NCBI RefSeq assembly: GCF_020736365.1
Contig: NZ_CP085988.1
Span: forward strand, 2,114,001-2,178,000
Direction of reading: 5' to 3'
Length of the DNA stretch: 64,000 nucleotides
Origin: Clostridium sp. M62/1
GTDB taxonomy: Bacteria; Bacillota; Clostridia; Lachnospirales; Lachnospiraceae
Shown: positions 33,766-43,172 of the stretch, piece after piece
How the letters are laid out: each line of letters begins with the position of its first letter
How positions within the stretch are numbered: position 1 is the stretch's first letter
Notes under the pieces: generated by a model
What the model was told of the DNA's origin: nothing
Database searches by the model: none
Seen by the model: the letters and a program-made list of their open reading frames with translations, nothing else
Position numbers and translations under genes: made by a program

Positions 33766-35427
33766 ATGTCCATATCAGATTTGGGGATGCTGTTTCAATT
33801 TGCCGGAGGCCTTGGGATGTTCCTCTACGGAATGGCAACCATGGCCGACGGCCTTCAGAGAACTGCCGGCAGCCGTATGCAGCACATGCTGGGAGTCCTC
33901 ACAAATAACCGGCTGCTTGGAGTGCTTGCCGGAGCAATCGTGACCGCCATTATCCAGAGCAGCTCTGCCACTACGGTTATGGTAGTGGGATTTGTAAATG
34001 CAGGGCTCATCAATCTGCTCCAGGCCACTGGAATTATTATGGGTGCCAATATCGGCACCACGATCACCAGCTGGATTGTATCCATGAGCGAGTGGGGGGA
34101 GGTGCTGAAACCGGAATTTTTTGCTCCGTTTTTATTTTTCATCGGAGCTTTCCTTGTGATGTTCACGAAAAGCCACAAAAAGAAGGAGGGCGGTGAGATC
34201 CTGATAGGGTTTGCCCTTCTGTTTATCGGCCTTTCCTTCATGTCCTCATCCATTGAGCCCTACAGGGATGCGCCTGTTTTTTCTCAGGCCTTCCAGACCC
34301 TTGGACAGAATCCTCTCCTGGGGGTTCTCGTGGGTCTTGTGGTAACCGCTATTATCCAGAGCAGCTCCGCATCTGTGGGAATCCTTCAGACTCTGGCGCT
34401 GAACGGGATGGTAAACTGGCAGTCAGCCGTATTTATTACCCTGGGCCAGAATATCGGAACCTGTGTCACGGCTCTGCTCTCCTCAGTGGGAGCCAGCCGT
34501 ACGGCAAAAAGGGCGGCAGTGATTCATCTGCTGTTTAATGTATTCGGAACGATCCTCTTTGGAACGATCATGTTTATTGTGTTCCTCCTGAACCCGTCCT
34601 TTGCGGCTTCCAGTGCGGACAGTGTGGGGATCTCGATTTTTCACACCATTTTCAATGTGTCCAACACGATTATCCTGTTCCCGTTTGCAGGGCTTCTCGT
34701 AAAGACCGCCTGCGCCATTGTCAAGGAAAAGAAGAGTGAGCGGACCGAGGACGATGTGGAGACAGATATTCTGCGCCATCTGGACGACAGACTGTTAGAG
34801 TCTCCGTCTTTTGCCATTGACACGGCTGAGAAGGAAGTTATCAATATGGGAAAGGTTGCCATCGCTAACCTTAAGATTGCCACGGCAGCCCTGACAGACA
34901 GGAACGAGGCCTTCTGCAACGAGGTTTTTGAAAATGAGAAAAAGCTGAACCACCTGGATACGGTTCTCACAGACTACCTGGTTAAGATCAACAATCTTTC
35001 CCTGAACGACAGCCAGCACCTGCTGGTAAAGAATCTGTTCTACACAATCGGAGATATTGAGCGTATCGGCGATCACGCGGAAAATCTGGCAGAGCTGGCC
35101 CAGACAGTCATCAGAACAGGCAGTCCCTTCTCAGAGAGCGGGGAGGAGGATTTAAAGAAGATTTCCGGAGCAGCCCTGCAGTCTGTCGAGACGGCTGTGG
35201 AATCCAGAGAACACAAGGAACTTTCAAAAGTACGCCAGGCCGCACGGTATGAGGAGGCGGTGGACAGCCTTGAGGAAGAGTTAAAGGAGCTTCACATGGA
35301 GCGTCTTTCCAACCGGGAATGCAGCACCGAGAGCGGAGTGATCTTCCTCGATGCTATCAGCAACTACGAGAGAATTGCCGATCATGCCAGAAATATTGCA
35401 GGCTATGTGAAAGAGGAGATACAGTAA
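33766..35427 (+). CDS. Na/Pi cotransporter family protein with C-terminal PhoU-like domain
   Basis: A 553-residue protein. Residues 1-310 contain two inverted Na/Pi-cotransporter repeats, each with the QSSSA motif (IIQSSSATTVM near 66 and IIQSSSASVGI near 196). Residues 345-550 are a PhoU-like helical bundle (FYTIGDIERIGDHAENLAEL; FLDAISNYERIADHARNIAG). It should import phosphate with Na+, or regulate phosphate signalling as YjbB-type proteins do. The response-regulator gene starts 1 base after the stop. Confidence 0.94.
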   Translation: MSISDLGMLFQFAGGLGMFLYGMATMADGLQRTAGSRMQHMLGVLTNNRLLGVLAGAIVTAIIQSSSATTVMVVGFVNAGLINLLQATGIIMGANIGTTITSWIVSMSEWGEVLKPEFFAPFLFFIGAFLVMFTKSHKKKEGGEILIGFALLFIGLSFMSSSIEPYRDAPVFSQAFQTLGQNPLLGVLVGLVVTAIIQSSSASVGILQTLALNGMVNWQSAVFITLGQNIGTCVTALLSSVGASRTAKRAAVIHLLFNVFGTILFGTIMFIVFLLNPSFAASSADSVGISIFHTIFNVSNTIILFPFAGLLVKTACAIVKEKKSERTEDDVETDILRHLDDRLLESPSFAIDTAEKEVINMGKVAIANLKIATAALTDRNEAFCNEVFENEKKLNHLDTVLTDYLVKINNLSLNDSQHLLVKNLFYTIGDIERIGDHAENLAELAQTVIRTGSPFSESGEEDLKKISGAALQSVETAVESREHKELSKVRQAARYEEAVDSLEEELKELHMERLSNRECSTESGVIFLDAISNYERIADHARNIAGYVKEEIQ

Positions 35428-35428
35428 A

Positions 35429-36115
35429 ATGAAGCACCTGATTTATGTGACAGAAGACGACGAAAATATCAGAAACCTGATCTGCGTGGCGCTGGAGAGC
35501 TTTGGATACCAGACGCGCTCATTCGAAACAGCTGAGGAGGCTCTGGAAGCGGTGAAGGAGGCCCAGGGGGATCTCCCCTCCCTCTTTGTCTTTGACTGGA
35601 TGCTGCCGGGAATGGACGGGATGGCTGCAGTGGGAAAACTCAAGGCTGCTGCAGAGACAAAGAAAATTCCCGTTATGATGCTGACGGCCAAGGACAGCGA
35701 GCTGGATGTGGTGGCAGGACTGGACGGGGGAGCAGACGACTATATGACAAAGCCCTTTGGAATTCTGGAGTTTTCTGCGCGTATCAGGAACCTGCTGAAA
35801 CGTTTCAGCGACGACAAGCAGGAGGAAAAAAACCTGTCTGTGGGAGATATTTCCATCGATCTGGAGAAGCGGGAGGTCAGGATGCGCGGCCAGGAGGTGG
35901 AGCTCACCCTGAAGGAATACGAGCTTCTCTGCTATCTGATGGAAAATACCAGCAGAGTTGTGACAAGGGAGGAGCTCCTCGATCGAATCTGGGGCTATGA
36001 TTATGACGGAGAGACGAGAACGCTCGACATGCATATTAAGACTCTCAGGCAGAAGCTGGGGGAGGCAGGACACAGTATAAAGACGGTCCGGGGCGTTGGG
36101 TACCGGATCAGCTGA
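35429..36115 (+). CDS. OmpR/PhoB-family response regulator
   Basis: A 228-residue two-component regulator. The receiver has acidic D11/D12 (TEDDEN), phospho-acceptor D56 (FDWMLPGMDG), a T near 83 (MLTAKD) and K (TKPFG). The winged-helix effector domain has the recognition segment GETRTLDMHIKTLRQKLG and ends VRGVGYRI. GAGGAG in the end of the transporter gene serves as its ribosome-binding site. With the transporter and the kinase it forms a phosphate-type operon, probably responding to Pi (inferred from context). Confidence 0.95.
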   Translation: MKHLIYVTEDDENIRNLICVALESFGYQTRSFETAEEALEAVKEAQGDLPSLFVFDWMLPGMDGMAAVGKLKAAAETKKIPVMMLTAKDSELDVVAGLDGGADDYMTKPFGILEFSARIRNLLKRFSDDKQEEKNLSVGDISIDLEKREVRMRGQEVELTLKEYELLCYLMENTSRVVTREELLDRIWGYDYDGETRTLDMHIKTLRQKLGEAGHSIKTVRGVGYRIS

Positions 36116-36157
36116 CGGCAGACTGCAGAAGTGCGGGAAAATCGGGGGAAAGACAGA

Positions 36158-37564
36158 ATGAAAACGGCGATATTCAGAAAATTTATTCAGCTTCTCATAA
36201 TGGCTCTGGCACTGAACAGCGTGATTCTCTACATAGTGACGAGCAGCGTAATCCTGAAAAACAGCAGGGAAGATATGGAATTCACTCTGGAAACCATGGA
36301 CAGCGCCCTGGAGTATGAGGGAGATCTGAAGGCTCAGGCAGAGAAATTTACGAGGGCCGCCAGTCTGAACAACAGCCGTCTGACGATCATCCGGCCCGAT
36401 GGCGTGGTCGAGGCTGACACTGGGGTAAGGGATGCATCAGAGCTGGACAACCACATGCAGAGGGAGGAGATTCAGGAAGCCCTGCAGGATGGGGTGGGAG
36501 ACGCAAGACGCCGCTCCAAAACCCTGGGACAGGAAATGCTCTATGTAGCTATTCAGTCCTCTTACTCAGACTGTATTCTCAGACTGGCAGTTCCCTATAC
36601 GGGAATGAGGGAGTATACGATCATGCTTCTTCCGGCTATTCTTCTGAGCTTTACGGTTGCCCTCATAGGCTCTGTGCTGGAGGCGGATCGGTTTTCCCAG
36701 TCCATCACCAAGCCCCTTCTGGAAATATCCAGAGAGATGATAAAGGTGAACGGAGATTACACGGATTTTCATTTTGAAAAATGCGAATACCCGGAGATCA
36801 ATGTGATCGCGGACACAACGACCCGTATGTCGACAAATGTTCGGGAGTATCTCAACCGCCTGGAACAGGAAAAGCAGATTCGCCAGGAGTTTTTCAGCAA
36901 TGCGTCCCATGAGCTGAAAACGCCGATCACCTCCATCCGCGGGTATGTGGAGCTTCTGGACACTCCCATGGCTGACAATGCGGAAATGCGGAAGGATTTC
37001 CTTAGCAGGATCAAGAAAGAGGCAGTCCGCATGACTCGTCTGATTGACGATATTCTCATGATTTCCCGCCTGGAGTCGGGGGGAGCGCAGGCGGAGCTTA
37101 AAGATATCCGTACCCTGGAAATTGCCAGGGAGGCAGCTTCCTCTGTGGAGGGGATGGCCAAAGAGAGGCGGATTCAGGTGGAGACAGATGCAGATGACTT
37201 CCTGATCTGTGCCGATGCAAGGCAGATGGAAGAACTGTTTACAAACCTGCTCAGCAATGCGGTCAAATACAATCTGGACGGGGGAAGGGTGTGGCTTTCC
37301 CTGAAAAAAGAGCGGAAGGATATGGTTCTGATCGTTTCAGACAACGGAGTGGGAATTCCGAAGGAGAGCCTTGGGCGGATTTTTGAGCGTTTCTACCGGG
37401 TGGACAAGGGAAGAAGCCGCAAGCAGGGCGGCACGGGTCTCGGCCTTTCCATTGTAAAACACATTGTGAATTTTTATCACGGTACTGTTAAGGTTGTCTC
37501 CAGTCAGGAGGAGGGAAAGAGAGGCACCAGCTTTATTGTGCGGCTTCCCATCGCAAAAGAATAG
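36158..37564 (+). CDS. PhoR-like sensor histidine kinase
   Basis: A 468-residue membrane kinase. Two membrane helices (about residues 8-28 and 150-175) flank an extracellular sensor of roughly 120 residues. The H-box is SNASHELKTPITS with H251, followed by N-box LLSNAVKYN, G1 DNGVGIP and G2 GGTGLGLSIVK. ATG 36158 is preceded by GGGGGAAAG; a GTG at 36131 is less likely. The last gene of the operon ends before a strong terminator. Confidence 0.94.
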   Translation: MKTAIFRKFIQLLIMALALNSVILYIVTSSVILKNSREDMEFTLETMDSALEYEGDLKAQAEKFTRAASLNNSRLTIIRPDGVVEADTGVRDASELDNHMQREEIQEALQDGVGDARRRSKTLGQEMLYVAIQSSYSDCILRLAVPYTGMREYTIMLLPAILLSFTVALIGSVLEADRFSQSITKPLLEISREMIKVNGDYTDFHFEKCEYPEINVIADTTTRMSTNVREYLNRLEQEKQIRQEFFSNASHELKTPITSIRGYVELLDTPMADNAEMRKDFLSRIKKEAVRMTRLIDDILMISRLESGGAQAELKDIRTLEIAREAASSVEGMAKERRIQVETDADDFLICADARQMEELFTNLLSNAVKYNLDGGRVWLSLKKERKDMVLIVSDNGVGIPKESLGRIFERFYRVDKGRSRKQGGTGLGLSIVKHIVNFYHGTVKVVSSQEEGKRGTSFIVRLPIAKE

Positions 37565-37573
37565 ACAGGGAGA

Positions 37574-37633
37574 GGGAAGAAAGTTTTTGGCTTCACAGCA
37601 ACAGCAGCTGCCAAAAGCTTTCTTCCCTTTTTT
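37574..37633 (+). terminator. intrinsic terminator of the phosphate two-component operon
   Basis: GGGAAGAAAG (37574-37583) pairs with CTTTCTTCCC (37618-37627), extended by TTTTGGC/GCCAAAA, then T6 (37628-37633). The remainder of 37634-37887 holds no gene that I can support. Confidence 0.9.
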
Positions 37634-37887
37634 GCCAGAGCTGACCCGGCAGACTTATCAGGTGTAAGAACTTCGTCTGAACTTTTCGGGATTTTTTATG
37701 GTTTGTACCGGGGATTTTCAGGATATGAGATCCCGGACGGCTGCAGAGGGGCGGGCAAAATCTGAGGCGGTGGGGCAGGTACATAAAACCTGTTGTTATT
37801 TTACACAAAAACAGGCACCTGAAATTATGCAAAATGCTGATTTTGTGCTTTAACGCGTTGATTTCGTGGGATATTAAAGAAATAAAA

Positions 37888-37916
37888 TTGACGCGGCGGA
37901 AAATGTGTAGTAAGAT
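37888..37916 (+). promoter_or_regulatory. promoter of the ABC transporter operon
   Basis: TTGACG (37888-37893), 17-base spacer, TAAGAT (37911-37916). The leader of about 70 bases is too short for a T-box. Confidence 0.75.
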
Positions 37917-37992
37917 TGCGGTAAACCTGAAAACGAAAAAAGAATTCTGGAGAAAAGAAACTGGGAATGCCAGTTGGAATGGAGGAGATGTT

Positions 37993-39036
37993 ATGAGAAA
38001 AACAGGAAAAATGCTTGCGGCGGCCATGGCGGGAGTGATGGCTCTTTCTATGGCGGGCTGCTCGGGAAATACAGGTTCAGGCACAGAGAGCGGCAGCGCC
38101 GCCCCGGAGACGAAGCAGGAGGCGTCGTCTGAGGGCAAGGCAGGGGAAGGAGCCTCTGATTCAGGTGAGGAGTTCAAGATTGGCGTGCTTCAGCTCACCC
38201 AGCATACGGCCCTTGACAAAGTAAACGAAGGCTTTGTAGCAGCCATTGAGGATTCAGGGCTCAACGTGCAGCTCGATCAGCAGAATGCTTCCGGAGATCA
38301 GTCTGCCTGCCAGACGATTGCGCAGATGCTGGTGGACAGCGGAAACGATCTGATCTTTGCCATTGCGACTCCTGCGGCACAGGCTGTGGCAGGAATGACG
38401 GACGAGATCCCGATTGTGGTCAGCGCAGTGACAGATCCGGCAGAGTCGGGTCTTGTGGAATCCAACGAAAAGCCAAACTGCAACGTGACAGGAACCTCCG
38501 ATCTGACTCCCGTAAAGGCCCAGATCGATCTGCTCCAGAAGCTCCTGCCCGATGCCAGGACAGTGGGAATCCTCTACAGCAGCGCAGAGGCCAACTCCGA
38601 GATTCAGGCAGAGATGGCAAAGGAGGCTTTAGAGGAGGCGGGAATCCAGTACAAGGATTACACAGTTTCCAGCACCAATGAGATCCAGACTGTGGTGGAG
38701 TCCATGATAGGAAATGTGGATGCTATCTACACGCCAACGGATAATACTATTGCTTCCGGATATGCGACGGTAGCCATGATTGCCAATGAGAACAAGATCC
38801 CGACGATCTGCGGAGAGAGCGGTCAGGTGGATGAGGGCGGCCTTGTCACCTACGGAGTGGATTACTATGAGCTGGGCTATATGGCAGGCGAGCAGGCAGT
38901 TGACATCCTTGCAAACGGGGCAGACATTGCTTCCATGCCGATTGAATACATGGACAATGCAGACTGTGAGCTGAAGATTAACGAGGACACGGCTGCAGAG
39001 CTTGGAATCGATATGTCTGTGCTGGAGGAAGAGTAG
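37993..39036 (+). CDS. ABC transporter substrate-binding lipoprotein (TrpX / ABC_sub_bind family)
   Basis: A 347-residue lipoprotein (lipobox SMAGC, then a Gly/Ser/Glu linker). The ABC_sub_bind fold is visible from FKIGVLQLTQHTALDKVNEG onward, with QQNASGDQSACQTIAQ, IVVSAVTDPAESGLV, VGILYSSAEANS, YTPTDNTIASG and GVDYYELGYMAGEQA. In this family the ligand is often an aromatic amino acid (TrpX) but other ligands are known. ATG 37993 follows GGAGGAGATG; the longer frame upstream has no signal. The permease starts 1 base after its stop. Confidence 0.93.
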   Translation: MRKTGKMLAAAMAGVMALSMAGCSGNTGSGTESGSAAPETKQEASSEGKAGEGASDSGEEFKIGVLQLTQHTALDKVNEGFVAAIEDSGLNVQLDQQNASGDQSACQTIAQMLVDSGNDLIFAIATPAAQAVAGMTDEIPIVVSAVTDPAESGLVESNEKPNCNVTGTSDLTPVKAQIDLLQKLLPDARTVGILYSSAEANSEIQAEMAKEALEEAGIQYKDYTVSSTNEIQTVVESMIGNVDAIYTPTDNTIASGYATVAMIANENKIPTICGESGQVDEGGLVTYGVDYYELGYMAGEQAVDILANGADIASMPIEYMDNADCELKINEDTAAELGIDMSVLEEE

Positions 39037-39037
39037 T

Positions 39038-39958
39038 ATGGCAGGTATTCTCTCATCCCTTCAGGGAGCGGTGGGACAGGGCATTCTGTGGGGAATCATG
39101 GTTCTTGGAATTTATATTACCTTCCGCCTGATGGACATTGCGGATTTAACCGTAGACGGCAGCTTCGCTCTGGGAGGGAGCGTCTGCGCAGCCATGGTGG
39201 TAGATAAGGGGATGAATCCGGTGGCGGCCCTCGTTATCTGCCTGATTGCCGGAATGATTGCCGGAGCGGTGACGGGAATTCTGCATACGGTGTTTGAGAT
39301 ACCGGCGATTCTGGCGGGAATCCTCACTCAGATTTCTCTCTGGTCGGTAAACCTGAAGGTCATGGGAAAGAGCAACATGAACCTGGGAAAGGCAGAAACG
39401 CCGTTCTCCTGGCTGAAGGAGACTCTGGGGATCAGCCAGAGCCAGTCCATGATTCTGGCAGGACTGGTAGTGACGGTATTAGTCATTGTGTTCCTCTACT
39501 GGTTTTTCGGTACAGAGCTGGGAAGCGCCATGAGGGCAACCGGAAACAACGAGGATATGGTGCGGGCTCTGGGGGGCAACACAAACCGCTACAAGCTGCT
39601 GGCCCTGACGGTGAGCAATGGCCTGGTGGGCCTTTCAGGCGGCCTTGTCTGCCAAGGACAGGGATATGCGGATATCCAGATGGGAACAGGAGCCATTGTC
39701 ATCGGCCTGGCGGCCATTATTATCGGAGAGGTGCTTCTCGGAAGGCTGGTGCCGTTCTACTGGAAGCTGATCGCCGTGGTGGCAGGCTCTGTTATCTACC
39801 AGATTATCAGGGCTGTCGTTCTGAGACTCGGCTTTGACTCGGACAATATGAAAGCCCTCACAGCCATTATCGTGGTGGTCGCTCTGGCGATCCCCGTCCT
39901 GATGGCCAGATACAGGCAGAAAATGGCCTACACGGAAGGAGGAGAGGAAGAGTGCTGA
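39038..39958 (+). CDS. ABC transporter permease (TrpY type)
   Basis: A 306-residue BPD_transp_2-type permease with about eight helices. Features are GILWGIMVLGIYITFRLMDIA near the start, DLTVDGSFALGG, RATGNNEDMVRALGGN and GLSGGLVCQGQG. ATG 39038 is chosen after GGAGGAAGAG; the earlier in-frame ATG at 39002 lies inside the binding-protein gene. It is translated with the ATPase, which overlaps it by 7 bases. Confidence 0.93.
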   Translation: MAGILSSLQGAVGQGILWGIMVLGIYITFRLMDIADLTVDGSFALGGSVCAAMVVDKGMNPVAALVICLIAGMIAGAVTGILHTVFEIPAILAGILTQISLWSVNLKVMGKSNMNLGKAETPFSWLKETLGISQSQSMILAGLVVTVLVIVFLYWFFGTELGSAMRATGNNEDMVRALGGNTNRYKLLALTVSNGLVGLSGGLVCQGQGYADIQMGTGAIVIGLAAIIIGEVLLGRLVPFYWKLIAVVAGSVIYQIIRAVVLRLGFDSDNMKALTAIIVVVALAIPVLMARYRQKMAYTEGGEEEC

Positions 39959-40749
39959 CCATCACAAAGGTGAGAAAGACCTTCAACAAAGGGACAATCA
40001 ATGAAAAAAAGGCCTTGAACGGCATAGATCTCCATCTGGACGAGGGAGATTTCTGTACAATCATCGGCGGCAACGGAGCCGGAAAATCTACTATGCTCAA
40101 TATGATTGCCGGCGTCTATCCCATTGACTGCGGAAAGATCGTGATTGACGGGGTGAATATTTCCAGGGAGCCGGAGTTTCGGCGGGCCAAATATATCGGC
40201 CGCGTGTTTCAGGATCCCATGAGAGGGACGGCGGCCAACATGGAAATTCAGGAAAATCTGGCTCTGGCCTACCGCAGAGGGCAGAAGAGAGGCCTTGGCT
40301 GGGGGATCAGGAGCCGTGAGAAGGAGCTCTACCGAGAGCTTCTGGCTCAGCTCGGTCTGGGACTTGAGGACCGGATGACAAGCAAGGTGGGACTTCTTTC
40401 CGGCGGACAGAGGCAGGCTCTCACCCTTCTTATGGCTACGCTTCAGAGGCCAAAGCTCCTTCTTCTGGATGAGCACACAGCGGCCCTGGATCCCAAGACG
40501 GCGGCCAAGGTGCTGGAGCTGACAGAGCAGATGGTGGCAGGTCAGAAGCTGACTGCCATGATGGTAACCCACAATATGAAGGATGCCATCCACATCGGAA
40601 ACCGCCTGATTATGATGCATGAGGGAAAGATTATCTACAATGTGGCGGGAGAAGAAAAGAAACATTTAAAGGTAGAGGACCTGTTGAGGAAGTTTGAGCA
40701 GGCCAGCGGCGGCGAGTTCGCAAATGACAGGATGATGCTGGCCAGATAG
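39952..40749 (+). CDS. ABC transporter ATP-binding protein (TrpZ type)
   Basis: A 265-residue ATPase with Walker A GGNGAGKST, Q-loop VFQDP, signature LSGGQRQALTL, Walker B LLLLDEHTAALDP and switch VTHNMKDA. GTG 39952 is the start, overlapping the permease stop, with GGAGGAGAGG upstream. The DEH (not DEP) after Walker B is typical of this TrpZ/YtrB-like subgroup. Completes a three-gene importer. Confidence 0.94.
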   Translation: MLTITKVRKTFNKGTINEKKALNGIDLHLDEGDFCTIIGGNGAGKSTMLNMIAGVYPIDCGKIVIDGVNISREPEFRRAKYIGRVFQDPMRGTAANMEIQENLALAYRRGQKRGLGWGIRSREKELYRELLAQLGLGLEDRMTSKVGLLSGGQRQALTLLMATLQRPKLLLLDEHTAALDPKTAAKVLELTEQMVAGQKLTAMMVTHNMKDAIHIGNRLIMMHEGKIIYNVAGEEKKHLKVEDLLRKFEQASGGEFANDRMMLAR

Positions 40750-40831
40750 GGAATGGGAAGGCGCAGAAAAACTGCAGCAGATGAAAGACATTCGAAGGAT
40801 TAAAGCGCAAAAGGCAGGTCTTACAGGCAGC

Positions 40832-40888
40832 GGCGGCCGGAAACCACGCAGAGGAAAAGATGCGGGGGTTTCCGGCCGCCCTTGTTTT
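40832..40888 (+). terminator. intrinsic terminator of the TrpXYZ-type operon
   Basis: A 14-bp perfect stem (40832-40845 with 40867-40880, GGCGGCCGGAAACC/GGTTTCCGGCCGCC) followed by CTTGTTTT. Confidence 0.85.
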
Positions 40889-40954
40889 GACGTTCCCGGA
40901 CCTGTCTTTGTCCGCTCCGAATCTTTTGAGGAAAAAGAATCACTGCCGGGATGC

Positions 40955-40980
40955 AGGAGGGAAAAATCCTCCTCTTTTTT
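40955..40980 (+). terminator. second, short intrinsic terminator
   Basis: AGGAGG (40955-40960) pairs with CCTCCT (40968-40973), then C and T6. A fail-safe after the first terminator. Confidence 0.55.
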
Positions 40981-40981
40981 G

Positions 40982-41010
40982 TTGGCAACAGGCCGGATTA
41001 ATGATATAAT
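40982..41010 (+). promoter_or_regulatory. promoter of the first NlpC/P60 gene
   Basis: TTGGCA (40982-40987), 17-base spacer, TGA-TATAAT (TATAAT 41005-41010) with an extended -10 TG at 41002-41003. Confidence 0.8.
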
Positions 41011-41088
41011 CATACGCAGCAATCTGCCCTGTGAGTGCAGGGAAAAGAAAAACCGTGGACCAATTTGAGACAGGAACGGAGAATATAA

Positions 41089-42921
41089 ATGAATGATAAA
41101 CAGGATTTGGAAAATTTAGAGGAAACAATCCAGGAGGAGTCAGGAAAGCCGGAGGAGTCAGGAAAGCTGGGGGATGCAGCAGGCGGCGGCAGTGCAGCAG
41201 ACATCCATGAGCAGGAAAGCAGCACAGACGAGCTGGATCTGGACACTCTGGTTCTGGAGGATCTGGATCTGGAGGGAGAAGAGGAGACGGCCCCTAACGG
41301 CGGCCGGCCGGAGCGCCGTATTTTCAAACGTCCTGCAGAGGAGGATTTGGGCGGTCAGTCCTCAGAGAGCAGCGCCGGCATCCTTCAGAGCATGGACCGC
41401 AGCATCAGTAAGAAAAATAAAAAACGCAGGGGACTGTATCGGGAGTATGCCCTCATCGGGATTGCGGCTGTCGTGATCCTGGCGGGAATTCTGTTTGCAG
41501 GAAGCCGCCTTCTGGGAAAGAGAGAGGGTCAGGTGGTAAACCCAGGGGGAAATGCTGCAGAGGAGACTCTCTCGCAGGAGGAGATAAAAAAAGTGGAGGA
41601 GCAGGCACTGAAAGAGGCAGTGATTGCATCCTACCAGAACCTGGGTATGGTTCAGGTAACCGGTTACCTGAATGTCAGAGAGACGGCCAGCACAGACGCC
41701 GATGTAATCGGCAAGCTCCAGGACGGCGGAGCCTGCGAGATCCTGGATGATTCCACAGAGGGCTGGTATCATATTTCCTCCGGCGGGATTGAGGGATATA
41801 TCAGCTCGGAGTATGTGCTGACCGGAGAAGAGGCAAAGAAGAAAGCCATGGAGGAGGTTGCGCTCCGGGCTACAATTACCGCAGACTCGCTGAATATCAG
41901 GAAAGAGCCCAGCACAGAGTCCGATGTGGTGGGACAGGCCCTTGAAAATGAGCGGTATCTGGTGGAAAGTCAGGAGGACGGATGGATTAAGATCTCAAAC
42001 GGATATATCTCTGCCGACTATGCGACAGTTGCCTATGATCTCAATGAGGCCAGAAAGCTGGATATGAAATCCATGGTTTTAAACCTCTATGATCACCTGG
42101 GAATTTCCAGCGTGGACAGCTATCTGAACATCCGCAAGGAGCCCAGCGAGGACGGCGAGATCATCGGCAAGATGACCAGCAAATCAGCCGGTGAAATCCT
42201 GGAAACCACAGAGGACGGAAAATGGCATAAGATCAAATCCGGCCCCGTCACGGGCTATGTGAGCGCCGACTACATTCTCACAGGCCAGGCGGCGAAGGAT
42301 GAGGCTTTAAAGGTGGCGGAGCTGATGGCCATCGTCTCCACAGACCGCCTGAATGTCAGGGAACAGCCGTCTCAGGATTCTAAAATCTGGACGCAGATTT
42401 CCAACAACGAGAGATATCCTGTCACAGAGCAGTTAGACGGCTGGGTGGGAATCGAGCTGGATACCTCCACAGCCTATGTTTCCACTGACTATGTGGATGT
42501 GCGCTATGCGCTGCCGGAGGCAGTCAAGTTCAGCCCTCTGGACGGAAACCAGTCCCTGAGAAACAAGATGGTAAACTACGGGCTGCAGTTTGTGGGAAAC
42601 CGCTATGTGTGGGGCGGAAACGATCCCCATACGGGAGCCGACTGCTCTGGCTTCGTAAAGTATGTCTACAGCCATGTGGCGGGAATTACGCTTCCGAGAA
42701 CCTCAAGGGAGCAGGCAAGACAGGGCACGCCCATCAAGTCTTCCCAGATGAGGCCCGGAGACCTGATTTTTTATGCAAACAGCGGAGGAACTGTCAACCA
42801 CGTGGCCATGTACATCGGAAACGGCCAGATTGTCCACGCAGCCAGCAGGAGGAGCGGAATCAAGATTTCCACCTGGAATTACAGAACTCCGTACCGCATT
42901 GTGAATATGCTGGGAGACTGA
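41089..42921 (+). CDS. membrane-anchored SH3b / NlpC-P60 cell-wall hydrolase
   Basis: A 610-residue protein. The N-terminal 120 residues are acidic and cytoplasmic, one helix spans about 122-145 (LIGIAAVVILAGILFAGS), and the rest is outside. Four bacterial SH3 repeats lie at about 180-250, 260-320, 340-405 and 415-475 (each with LN(V/I)RxxPSxD...G(Y/W)). A NlpC/P60 domain ends the protein with C519 (GADCSGF), His in NHVAMYIG and a third polar His in IVHAA. It should cleave peptidoglycan stem peptides. An imperfect duplication (EESGKPEESGKL) sits near the N-terminus. A paralogue follows at 43173. Confidence 0.93.
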   Translation: MNDKQDLENLEETIQEESGKPEESGKLGDAAGGGSAADIHEQESSTDELDLDTLVLEDLDLEGEEETAPNGGRPERRIFKRPAEEDLGGQSSESSAGILQSMDRSISKKNKKRRGLYREYALIGIAAVVILAGILFAGSRLLGKREGQVVNPGGNAAEETLSQEEIKKVEEQALKEAVIASYQNLGMVQVTGYLNVRETASTDADVIGKLQDGGACEILDDSTEGWYHISSGGIEGYISSEYVLTGEEAKKKAMEEVALRATITADSLNIRKEPSTESDVVGQALENERYLVESQEDGWIKISNGYISADYATVAYDLNEARKLDMKSMVLNLYDHLGISSVDSYLNIRKEPSEDGEIIGKMTSKSAGEILETTEDGKWHKIKSGPVTGYVSADYILTGQAAKDEALKVAELMAIVSTDRLNVREQPSQDSKIWTQISNNERYPVTEQLDGWVGIELDTSTAYVSTDYVDVRYALPEAVKFSPLDGNQSLRNKMVNYGLQFVGNRYVWGGNDPHTGADCSGFVKYVYSHVAGITLPRTSREQARQGTPIKSSQMRPGDLIFYANSGGTVNHVAMYIGNGQIVHAASRRSGIKISTWNYRTPYRIVNMLGD

Positions 42922-43030
42922 TTCCGTGGGGAGACTGAGCCTGTGCCGTCTGTTTTGCGGTAAGATGCCGGAAAGACAGCGGCGTTTATAATAAATTTAT
43001 TTTTTTACAGTCGCTTTTATCGACAAGATA

Positions 43031-43172
43031 TGATATAATTCCCTGTAGATGTTTTGAGATTGTAATAATTTCGTAACATATTAAAAAACAGAAGCAGCGC
43101 TTCTGGCCTTTCGCGCAGGATTGGCCGCGAGATGGCTCGATAGTCAAGACTACAGTAAATGGAGCGATAAGA
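43031..43172 (+). promoter_or_regulatory. extended -10 promoter and folded leader of second NlpC/P60 gene
   Basis: TGA-TATAAT (TATAAT 43034-43039) without a convincing -35. The leader contains CAGAAG/CTTCTG (near 43089 and 43100) and GGCC/GGCC hairpins before a GGAGCGATAAG site. It does not show the conserved core of the c-di-AMP (ydaO) riboswitch that often precedes such hydrolases. Confidence 0.5.

Noticed and set aside
37634..37992. T-box (tryptophan) leader before the TrpX-type gene
   Set aside because: No T-box consensus and the leader from the likely start near 37923 is only about 70 bases.
43040..43172. c-di-AMP (ydaO/yuaA) riboswitch before the second NlpC/P60 gene
   Set aside because: The leader is short and lacks the conserved core; only simple hairpins are visible.
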